NCBI RefSeq assembly: GCF_001698125.1
Contig: NZ_CP013854.1
Coordinates: forward strand, 2,418,001-2,482,000
Direction: 5' to 3'
Source of the DNA: Pseudonocardia sp. HH130630-07
Lineage (GTDB): Bacteria > Actinomycetota > Actinomycetes > Mycobacteriales > Pseudonocardiaceae
Length of the DNA: 64,000 bases
Shown piece by piece: positions 57,662 to 64,000 of the stretch. Every line of letters begins with the position of its first letter. Position 1 is the stretch's first letter. The notes under the pieces were generated by a model. It ran no database searches. It saw only the letters and a list, made by a program, of their open reading frames with translations, and was not told the origin of the DNA. Both the position numbers and the translations under genes were made by a program.

Positions 57662-58714
57662 GTGCCGACGACCGTCCACCCCGAACCGGCGGCCGGGCCC
57701 GCGACCTGGCCCGGCGCACTCGCCCACGCGCGGCTGCACGTCGTCTCCGGGAAGGGCGGCACCGGCAAGACGACGGTGGCGGCCGCGCTGGCACTGGCCC
57801 TGGCCACCGGCGGGAAGCGGGTGCTGCTCGTCGAGGTCGAGGGCCGGCAGGGCGTCGCGCAGGTGTTCGACACCGCGCCGCTGCCCTACGCCGAGCGACG
57901 GATCGCGGTCGCGGCCGGTGGCGGCGAGGTCCGCGCGCTGGCCGTCGACACCGAGGCCGCGCTGCTGGAGTACTTCGAGATGTTCTACCGGCTCGGCATG
58001 GCCGGCCGGACGCTGCGCCGGATGGGCGCGATCGAGTTCGCGACGACGCTGGCGCCGGGCCTGCGCGACGTGCTGCTCACCGGCAAGGCCAAGGAGTGCG
58101 TGACGCGGACCGAGACCGACGGGCGGCCCGCGTACGACGCCGTCGTCCTCGACGCGCCCCCGACCGGGCGGCTGGTCGGCTTCCTCGACGTCACCAAGGC
58201 GATGGCGGACCTGGCGAAGGTCGGGCCGATCCACGGCCAGGCCAAGGGCGTCGAGGCCCTGATCCACTCACCGCTGACCGCGGTGCACCTGGTCACGCTG
58301 CTGTCCGACCTCCCGGTCACCGAGACCCTGGACGCCGTCGCCGAGCTGGGCCGGGCCGACATCGCGGTGGGGACGCTGGTGGTCAACCGGATGCGCGAGC
58401 AGTGGCTCCCGGACCGCTCGGTGACCGCGGCCGCGGACGGCCGGGTGGACGCCGGCCGGATCGCGAACGGGCTGCAGAGCGCCGGTATCGAGCTGGCCCC
58501 GGACGAGATCGACGGGCTGGTCGCGGAGACCGTCGAACACGCCGTCGGTGTCGCCGCCGAGACCGCCGCGCTGCGCCGGCTCGACACCGAGCCCGACCCG
58601 CCGCTGCCCCGGCTGACGCTGCCCGCCGTGCTCGGCGGCGTCGACCTGGGCGCGCTCTACGAGCTCGCGGAGTCGATGATCGGCCAGGGCGTGTACCTGG
58701 AGCCCCGGCGATGA
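57662..58714 (+). CDS. ArsA/Get3-like ATPase, subunit 1 (Rv3679-like)
   Basis: 350 aa, GTG 57662. Deviant Walker A SGKGGTGKTT at 29-38 with the signature Lys31, switch VVLDAPPTGRLVGFLDV, and a long helical insertion. It pairs with the next gene product (ATGA overlap). In M. tuberculosis the Rv3679/Rv3680 pair forms a heteromeric ATPase needed for tolerance of glycerol and hydroxyquinolines; arsenite transport is not implied. Arsenic-binding cysteines of true ArsA are absent. Confidence 0.9.
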   Translation: MPTTVHPEPAAGPATWPGALAHARLHVVSGKGGTGKTTVAAALALALATGGKRVLLVEVEGRQGVAQVFDTAPLPYAERRIAVAAGGGEVRALAVDTEAALLEYFEMFYRLGMAGRTLRRMGAIEFATTLAPGLRDVLLTGKAKECVTRTETDGRPAYDAVVLDAPPTGRLVGFLDVTKAMADLAKVGPIHGQAKGVEALIHSPLTAVHLVTLLSDLPVTETLDAVAELGRADIAVGTLVVNRMREQWLPDRSVTAAADGRVDAGRIANGLQSAGIELAPDEIDGLVAETVEHAVGVAAETAALRRLDTEPDPPLPRLTLPAVLGGVDLGALYELAESMIGQGVYLEPRR

Positions 58715-59844
58715 GCGGGCTGGACGTCGACGCGCTGATCGACGACCCGGAGACCCGGGTGATCGTCTGCTGCGGCTCCGGCGGTGTCGGCAAGACGACG
58801 ACCTCGGCCGCGCTGGCCCTGCGCGCGGCCGAGCGGGGCCGCCAGGTCGTCGTGCTGACGATCGACCCGGCCCGTCGGCTGGCCCAGGCCCTGGGGCTCG
58901 ACGAGCTCTCCAACGACCCGGCCCCGGTGCCCACCCCGACCGGTGACCTCGCGGCGATGATGCTCGACATGCGCCGCACCTTCGACGAGATGGTGCAGGG
59001 CCACGCGCCGCCGGAGAAGGCCCGGCGGATCATCGAGAACCCGTTCTACCAGGTCATCTCCTCGTCGTTCTCCGGGACGCAGGAGTACATGGCGATGGAG
59101 AAGCTGGGGCAGCTCGTCGCCGCCGGGACGTGGGACCTCGTGGTCGTCGACACCCCGCCGTCGCGGTCGGCGCTGGACTTCCTCGACGCACCGCAGCGCA
59201 TGTCCCGGTTCCTGGACGGCCGGATGATCAAGCTGCTGGCCGCGCCCGCGAAGGCCGGTGGCCGGGGCCTGCGCCGGATCGTCGAGGCGGGGTTCGGGCT
59301 GTTCGCCAAGGCCGTCGGGACGATCATCGGCGGGCAGATGCTGCAGGACGCGTCGGCGTTCGTGCAGGCCTTCGACACGCTGTTCGGCGGGTTCGCCGAG
59401 CGGGCCGAGCGGACCTACGCCCTGCTGCGTTCACCGGGCACCGCGTTCCTCGTGGTCGCCGCGCCGGAGCCGGACGCGCTGCGCGAGGCCGCCTACTTCA
59501 CCGACCGGCTCTCCACCGAGGACATGCCGCTCGCCGGCCTGGTGCTCAACCGGACGCACCCCGTCCTCGCACCGGTGTCCGCGGCCCGGGCCCGCGCCGC
59601 GGCCGAGCAGGTCGGCGGACCCGGATCGCAGATCGCGGCCGCGGTGCTCCGCCTGCACGCCGACCGCGTGGAGCTGCACGAACGCGAGGAGCACCTGCTG
59701 ACCCGCTTCTCCGCGGCGCACCCGTCGGTGCCGGTGGTCCGGGTGCCCGCGGTCGCCGGGGACATCGCCGACCTGGACGGCCTGCGCACGATCGGCGACC
59801 TGCTGGCGAGCCCGGCCCCGGCCGAGGGACGAGCCACGGGCTGA
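58711..59844 (+). CDS. ArsA/Get3-like ATPase, subunit 2 (Rv3680-like)
   Basis: 377 aa, ATG 58711 overlapping the previous stop. Walker A GSGGVGKT at 22-29 lacks the signature lysine present in subunit 1 (Ser instead), suggesting division of labour in the heteromer. Switch regions LTIDPARRLAQALG and VVDTPPSRSALDFLDAP are intact. A hydrophobic helical part (KAGGRGLRRIVEAGFGLFAKAVGTIIGG) could bind membrane or tail-anchor segments, as in Get3. Confidence 0.9.
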   Translation: MSGLDVDALIDDPETRVIVCCGSGGVGKTTTSAALALRAAERGRQVVVLTIDPARRLAQALGLDELSNDPAPVPTPTGDLAAMMLDMRRTFDEMVQGHAPPEKARRIIENPFYQVISSSFSGTQEYMAMEKLGQLVAAGTWDLVVVDTPPSRSALDFLDAPQRMSRFLDGRMIKLLAAPAKAGGRGLRRIVEAGFGLFAKAVGTIIGGQMLQDASAFVQAFDTLFGGFAERAERTYALLRSPGTAFLVVAAPEPDALREAAYFTDRLSTEDMPLAGLVLNRTHPVLAPVSAARARAAAEQVGGPGSQIAAAVLRLHADRVELHEREEHLLTRFSAAHPSVPVVRVPAVAGDIADLDGLRTIGDLLASPAPAEGRATG

Positions 59845-59878
59845 GGAACCCTCGTGGCCTCCTCGCACCACGGACCGC

Positions 59879-59938
59879 AGCCCCTCCGCGCGGACACGCG
59901 GCGAGGGGCTCCCGATTCGCTCACCGGGTGAGCGAGTC
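59879..59938. terminator. Double hairpin bidirectional terminator
   Basis: Hairpin 1: AGCCCCTC (59879-59886) with GAGGGGCT (59903-59910), inner CGCG pairs. Hairpin 2: GATTCGCTCA (59914-59923) with TGAGCGAGTC (59929-59938) around CCGGG. Between the ArsA-like operon and the convergent methyltransferase gene. Confidence 0.65.
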
Positions 59939-59984
59939 TCCGGGACCGGGCCGCCGACCGGACAGGGCGGGAGGGGCCGTCCGG

Positions 59985-60719
59985 TCAGCCCCGCTGCTCG
60001 GCGGGCACGGAGGCGGGGGTCCTCGGGTCCGCGGTCTCCGGCATCTCGAAGAACATCATCGGGTTCCGGGTGGTCCCGCGGGCCCCGGTGATGCCCAGCT
60101 CGGCGCGCACCGCGTCCAGGGTGCGGCGGTTGCGGCCGCCCGGGCGGAACCACGGGGTCCCGCGCTGCCGCAGCCAGCGCACGACCTCCGCACCCTCGGT
60201 GAACGGCCGCGCCCACGGCAGGTGGAACACGTCGTGCACGCTGGCCGGGGTGCCCGGCGCGATCCGGGGGAACAGGTGCTCCAGGTACCACCGGGCGAAC
60301 CGGCGGCCGTGGTCGGCGTCGACGAACAGGTAGCCGGTGTCGTCCGGGACCTCGGCGACGGTGTCCCGCAGGTCGCCGTGGTGGAACGTCCAGCGATCGT
60401 CGGCGAGCGCGGCCGGCACGGTGTCCCGGACGTGGTCGACGAGGTCGAACGAGTGCAGGTGCCCGTGGCCGTTGTCGCGCAGCGCGGACAGGATCCAGGT
60501 GGTCGACCAGCCCCAGAAGGTGCCGATCTCCACCACGTGCGACGGCCGGTGGTGGCGCAGGAGCAGGTAGGTCACCTCGGCCTCGACGTCGTCGAGCTGG
60601 GGGGTGACCGACGGTGCGTCCAGCAGGAACGCGCGCCGCTGGGCGATCACGACCCGCAGGTCGTCGGCGTGCGCGCGGTACAGGTCGGCGAGGAGGTCGA
60701 GCCGCTCGGTGGTCTGCAC
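59985..60719 (-). CDS. Class I SAM-dependent methyltransferase
   Basis: 244 aa, GTG 60719 with TAGCGT 7 nt upstream. SAM motif I VVEIGTFWGWSTTWIL, motif near SFDLVDH, and FVDADHGRRFARWYLE with SVHDVFHLPWA following. Resembles family 24/CmcI-like O-methyltransferases. No target known. It is inserted between the ArsA-like pair and whiB4 compared with mycobacteria. Confidence 0.8.
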   Translation of the reverse strand: MQTTERLDLLADLYRAHADDLRVVIAQRRAFLLDAPSVTPQLDDVEAEVTYLLLRHHRPSHVVEIGTFWGWSTTWILSALRDNGHGHLHSFDLVDHVRDTVPAALADDRWTFHHGDLRDTVAEVPDDTGYLFVDADHGRRFARWYLEHLFPRIAPGTPASVHDVFHLPWARPFTEGAEVVRWLRQRGTPWFRPGGRNRRTLDAVRAELGITGARGTTRNPMMFFEMPETADPRTPASVPAEQRG

Positions 60720-60726
60720 CGGGCAG

Positions 60727-60732
60727 ACGCTA
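60727..60732 (-). promoter_or_regulatory. -10 element TAGCGT of the methyltransferase gene
   Basis: Seven nucleotides before GTG 60719; leaderless geometry. Confidence 0.5.
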
Positions 60733-60744
60733 GCGAGCGGCCGA

Positions 60745-61122
60745 TCACGCCCCGCGGGTGCGTCCGGCGTAGTGGTCGTTGCGCGCCTGGCCCAGCAGGT
60801 TCGACCAGTCGCTGACCTCGGGCCGCCGGCGGAGCACGGCCCGCCGCTCGCGCTCGGTCATGCCGCCCCACACCCCGAACTCGATCTGCTGGTCCAGGGC
60901 GTGCGCCAGGCACTCGGTGCGGACCGGGCAGGCGAAGCAGAACTCACGGGCCTCGCGCTGGTCGGCGCCGGTGACGAACAGCTCCTCGGCGGTGCCGGCC
61001 CGGCAGCGCGCGGCGGCCCGCCAGTTCCAGACCGGACCCGACGACCGCAGACCGGCCGGCCGCAACCGCGGCCGGCCGGGGCGGCGGGAGTCGATCGAGG
61101 TGACGTTCTGCTGCTCGGACAT
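60745..61122 (-). CDS. whiB4: WhiB-family redox-sensing regulator WhiB4
   Basis: 125 aa, ATG 61122 after GGAAGG. 4Fe-4S ligands Cys40, Cys62, Cys65, Cys71, followed by GVWGGMTERERR (the beta-turn that contacts sigma factor region 4). A basic N-terminus with RRPGRPRLRP. Position next to ponA2 and ArsA-like genes identifies it as WhiB4 (Rv3681c), an oxygen- and NO-responsive regulator of redox and cell-wall genes. Confidence 0.93.
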   Translation of the reverse strand: MSEQQNVTSIDSRRPGRPRLRPAGLRSSGPVWNWRAAARCRAGTAEELFVTGADQREAREFCFACPVRTECLAHALDQQIEFGVWGGMTERERRAVLRRRPEVSDWSNLLGQARNDHYAGRTRGA

Positions 61123-61265
61123 GACTGCCTTCCGTCCCGGGGCGGACCGACCTCCGGTCCGCAATGCGATGGGGTAATTCTGGCGAGCGGAGGGCGCCGG
61201 CGGCAGCGCGCAAAACTACGCAACCCGGGGAACGCGGCCTGACGTGTTTCTGACCTCGCGGGCCG

Positions 61266-61271
61266 TACTCT
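61266..61271 (+). promoter_or_regulatory. -10 element TACTCT of ponA2
   Basis: Seven nucleotides before GTG 61279; leaderless geometry. Confidence 0.5.
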
Positions 61272-61278
61272 CGATCCC

Positions 61279-63708
61279 GTGAGGTTCCCCCGCCGCCTGC
61301 TCCGCCCGCTCGGTGTGCTCGCGGGCCTGTGCGTCCTGCTCGGCGTCGTCACGGCGGGAATGGCGTTCCCGCTGGCGGGCGGGGTCGGTATCCTGTCGAA
61401 CCAGGCGGGGGACAGCGTCACGTCCAGCTCGGTCGACCTGGTCAACAACCCGGCCCCGCGGACGACGACGGTGACCGACTCCGAGGACCGCCCGATCGCC
61501 TACCTGTTCGACCAGAACCGGACCGAGGTGGGCGACGACCAGATCGCCCCCGCGATGAAGGCGGCGACGCTCGCGATCGAGGACCGCCGGTTCTACGACC
61601 ACGACGGCGTGGACTGGCAGGGCACGCTGCGCGCGCTCGTGGCGAACTCGGCCTCCGGCGACGTCGTGCAGGGCGCGTCGACGCTGACCCAGCAGTACGT
61701 CAAGAACTACATGCTCTACGTCGACGCGCAGACCGAGGCCGAACGGCTGAAGGCGACCGAGCAGACGGCGGCCCGGAAGCTGAAGGAGGCCCGGGTGGCG
61801 CTGCAGCTGGAGCGCCAGCTGTCCAAGGACCAGATCCTCAACCGCTACCTCAACATCGTCTTCTACGGCAACGGCTCGTTCGGGATCGCGGCAGCCGCCA
61901 GGACGTACTTCAACACCACGCCGGACAAGCTGACCGTCCCGCAGGCCGCGATGCTGGCCGGGATGGTCCAGTCGACGTCCCGGTTCGACCCGGTGCAGAA
62001 CCCGGACGACGCCCTGCAGCGGCGCAACGTCGTGATCGACCAGATGCGCCAGCAGGGCATGATCGACGACGCGCAGGCCCGGCAGGCCACGGCGGCGCCG
62101 CTCGGGGTGGCGGACCCGCTGGTCCGGGTGCCGAACGGCTGCCTCGGGGCCGGTGACCGCGGCTTCTTCTGCAAGTACGTCGTCCAGTACCTCACCGAGG
62201 CCGGCTTCTCCGAGGAGCAGATCAACCGGGGCGGCTACACGATCAAGACCAGCCTGGACCCGCGGGCGATGAACGAGGTCAAGCGGTCGCTGGACGCCGA
62301 GGTCCCGCCGGACACCCCGAACGTCGCGAACGTGATGTCGCTGGTGCAGCCGGGCAAGGACAAGCACCGCGTGCTCGCGATGGGATCGAGCCGCACCTTC
62401 GGCCTGGACGCCGACGCCGAGGAGACCAGCTACGGGCTGCCGTACCAGCCGGTCAACCTGGGCGCCGGTTCGACGTACAAGATCTTCACGGCGGCGACCG
62501 CCCTGGAGAAGGGCCTCGGCATCAACTACTCGATGCAGGTCCCGCCGTCCGGGTACGCGTCCCCGATCTACGTCGACGGCAGCGGGCGCCCGATCCCGGT
62601 CGGCAACGCCAGCGAGGGCCTGCCGCCGCGGATGAGCATGACCGATGCGCTGGCCCAGTCGCCGAACACCGCGTTCATCAAGCTGGAGGAGTTCACCGGG
62701 GTCCCGGACGTCGTCGACATGGCGGTCCGGCTCGGGATGAAGTCGCTGGCCACGACGCCGTTCGTAGACCCGGGCAGCGGGGAGCGGACCGACCGCTCGA
62801 TCGCCGAGGTGATCAAGGAGCAGAAGCTCGCGTCGTTCACCCTCGGCGTGACGCCGACGTCGGTGATGGAGCTCGCGAACGTCGGGGCGACGCTGTTCTC
62901 CGGCGGTACCTGGTGCCCGCCGTCGCCGATCGACTCGATCACCGATGCGAACGGCAAGGACGTCCCGATCACCGAGGAGCCGTGCCAGCAGGCGGTGGAC
63001 CCGGCGCTGGCGAACACCCTGGTCACCGGCATGAGCAAGGACGACATCTCCGGCACGTCCGCGGCCGCGGCCCGGGCGGCGGGCTGGAACCGGCCGATGG
63101 CGGGCAAGACCGGGACGACCCAGCAGCACAAGTCGGCGGCGTTCGTCGGCGGGGTGCCGGAGATGTCCGGCGCGGTGATCACCTTCGACAACTCGAACTC
63201 GCCGCGACCGCTGTGCGACGGCGGCGGTGCCCCGTTCGCCTGCGGGAACGGCAACATCTTCGGCGGCAAGACCCCGGCCAGGACCTGGTACGGCGCCGTG
63301 GGGCCGCTGCTGGCGGGCACCCCGCCGACGCCGCTGCCCCCGACCGACCCGCGCTTCCTCGACGGTGGCGCCGAGTCCCGGATCCCGGACGTCGTCGGCC
63401 GCCCGCTGCGCGACGCGCGCGGCGAGCTGGAGGGCCAGGGCTGGCAGGTCACCACGCGCACGGTGGACAACCGGGCCGCGGAGGGCACCGTCGTCGGGCA
63501 GGAGCCGCGGGGTGCCGCGCTGCCGGGCGAGCAGGTGACGCTGCAGGTGAGCAGCGGCAGCGTGCCCGCGCCGCCCCCGCCGCCCGGCGCCGGCCCGCCG
63601 CCGGGCGGTCCGCCGCCTCCCGGTGGCCCGCCGCCGGGTGAGGGCGACGGCGGTGGTGACGGCGACGGCGGGGACGACGGCGGCGGACCTCCGCCCGGCG
63701 ACGGCTGA
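61279..63708 (+). CDS. ponA2: Bifunctional class A penicillin-binding protein PonA2
   Basis: 809 aa, GTG 61279. Membrane anchor (about 8-32). GT51 glycosyltransferase with catalytic Glu101 in IEDRRFYDHDGVDW and QGASTLTQQYVKN. Transpeptidase motifs S398-T-Y-K401, S461-P-N463 and K610-T-G-T. One PASTA domain (about 702-763). A 45-residue Pro/Gly/Asp tail. Polymerises and cross-links peptidoglycan; the mycobacterial orthologue (Rv3682) is needed under stress and non-replicating survival. Confidence 0.95.
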   Translation: MRFPRRLLRPLGVLAGLCVLLGVVTAGMAFPLAGGVGILSNQAGDSVTSSSVDLVNNPAPRTTTVTDSEDRPIAYLFDQNRTEVGDDQIAPAMKAATLAIEDRRFYDHDGVDWQGTLRALVANSASGDVVQGASTLTQQYVKNYMLYVDAQTEAERLKATEQTAARKLKEARVALQLERQLSKDQILNRYLNIVFYGNGSFGIAAAARTYFNTTPDKLTVPQAAMLAGMVQSTSRFDPVQNPDDALQRRNVVIDQMRQQGMIDDAQARQATAAPLGVADPLVRVPNGCLGAGDRGFFCKYVVQYLTEAGFSEEQINRGGYTIKTSLDPRAMNEVKRSLDAEVPPDTPNVANVMSLVQPGKDKHRVLAMGSSRTFGLDADAEETSYGLPYQPVNLGAGSTYKIFTAATALEKGLGINYSMQVPPSGYASPIYVDGSGRPIPVGNASEGLPPRMSMTDALAQSPNTAFIKLEEFTGVPDVVDMAVRLGMKSLATTPFVDPGSGERTDRSIAEVIKEQKLASFTLGVTPTSVMELANVGATLFSGGTWCPPSPIDSITDANGKDVPITEEPCQQAVDPALANTLVTGMSKDDISGTSAAAARAAGWNRPMAGKTGTTQQHKSAAFVGGVPEMSGAVITFDNSNSPRPLCDGGGAPFACGNGNIFGGKTPARTWYGAVGPLLAGTPPTPLPPTDPRFLDGGAESRIPDVVGRPLRDARGELEGQGWQVTTRTVDNRAAEGTVVGQEPRGAALPGEQVTLQVSSGSVPAPPPPPGAGPPPGGPPPPGGPPPGEGDGGGDGDGGDDGGGPPPGDG

Positions 63709-63813
63709 GCCGTTCCGCTCCGGTCGGTGACCGTCGCCCGCACCGGGTCACCCGGCCGGGGACGACCCGCCCGCGAGGGGTGTCGAAAGGACGCGTCATC
63801 GCTGGTCCGGGCC

Positions 63814-63819
63814 TAGCAT
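63814..63819 (+). promoter_or_regulatory. -10 element TAGCAT of the last gene
   Basis: Six nucleotides before ATG 63826; leaderless geometry. Confidence 0.45.
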
Positions 63820-63825
63820 GCGGAC

Positions 63826-64000
63826 ATGGCCGTGCGGTGGAGGAGCAGGCGTACCGCGCCCGGCCCCACCGACGACGAGCGCTGGGGCGTGGCGCGGCTG
63901 GTCGCGCAGCGGGAGGCGGAGCGCCGCGCGGGCCGGGTGCCGCACGCCCCCGTCGAACGCACCGAGACTGACGGGCCCAGGAACTCCGCCGGGCCCGCGG
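63826..64000 (+). CDS. Hypothetical basic protein, 3' end beyond window
   Basis: An open frame of 58 codons from ATG 63826 runs off the window. MAVRWRSRRTAPGPTDDERWGVARLVAQREAERRAG-type sequence: basic, then a charged helix. Supported by the -10 element at the leaderless distance. Family not recognised. Confidence 0.5.
   Translation, partial: MAVRWRSRRTAPGPTDDERWGVARLVAQREAERRAGRVPHAPVERTETDGPRNSAGPA

Noticed and set aside
57662..59844. Arsenite efflux operon
   Set aside because: The ArsA-like proteins lack the metalloid-binding cysteines and there is no ArsB or ArsR neighbour; context matches the Rv3679/Rv3680 pair instead.

Overview
The window is high-GC actinobacterial DNA. Protein content and gene order point to the order Pseudonocardiales, most likely Pseudonocardia or a close relative (inference; no rRNA is present to confirm it). 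Supporting signs are GTG starts and 4-nt overlaps (GTGA/ATGA) throughout, an HspR-type dnaK operon, WhiB4, PonA2, MarP, a mycobacterial-type CRP, ESX accessory proteins, and many genes whose -10 hexamer lies 6-8 nt before the start codon (leaderless mRNAs).

Layout. 1-3142: end of a membrane protein gene, then a large iron-sulfur membrane oxidoreductase of the Rv0338c type. 3716-11212: six tightly coupled genes resembling a stripped-down type IV secretion apparatus, in the order VirB2-like, VirB3-like, VirB4 ATPase, VirB6-like, VirB8-like, NlpC/P60 wall hydrolase. 11306-12228: an EspG-like protein preceded by a 34-codon leader ORF. 12495-16942: dnaK-grpE-dnaJ-hspR behind HAIR operators. 16948-22558: an MFS carrier divergent from a peptide-type ABC importer that lacks its ATPases, followed by a Fe(II)/2-oxoglutarate dioxygenase. 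22568-27759: flavohemoglobin, a flavin-split-barrel protein and clpB (also behind a HAIR site). 27811-29428: an orphan YbaB-like/EspC-like/WXG-like trio. 29535-34045: hypothetical gene, adenine/adenosine deaminase, AraC regulator, DUF4345 protein, Baeyer-Villiger-type monooxygenase. 34196-44049: SDR-pyrE-spoU, DedA, an ECF sigma factor with a small membrane partner, fba, DUF3151, FUSC protein, plsC, an Rv0358-like gene and purA. 44151-48824: MFS, then marP-nudix-tlpA-nth on the minus strand. 49111-63708: small membrane protein, crp, MFS, metallo-beta-lactamase and Nudix genes, a frameshifted Gfo/Idh/MocA gene, two paralogous unknown proteins, RidA and DUF4177, two ArsA-like ATPases, a methyltransferase, whiB4 and ponA2. 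A partial gene runs off the right edge.

The left two thirds correspond, by remembered M. tuberculosis gene order, to Rv0338c-Rv0385 with the purA-to-flavohemoglobin block inverted. The right third matches Rv3671c-Rv3682 in the same order, with lineage-specific insertions. The most unusual content is a family of four 49-bp palindromic intergenic repeats, the VirB-like locus without coupling protein or relaxase, and the tandem pair of unknown paralogues at 54047-56893. No tRNA, rRNA, CRISPR array, insertion sequence or prophage was recognised.
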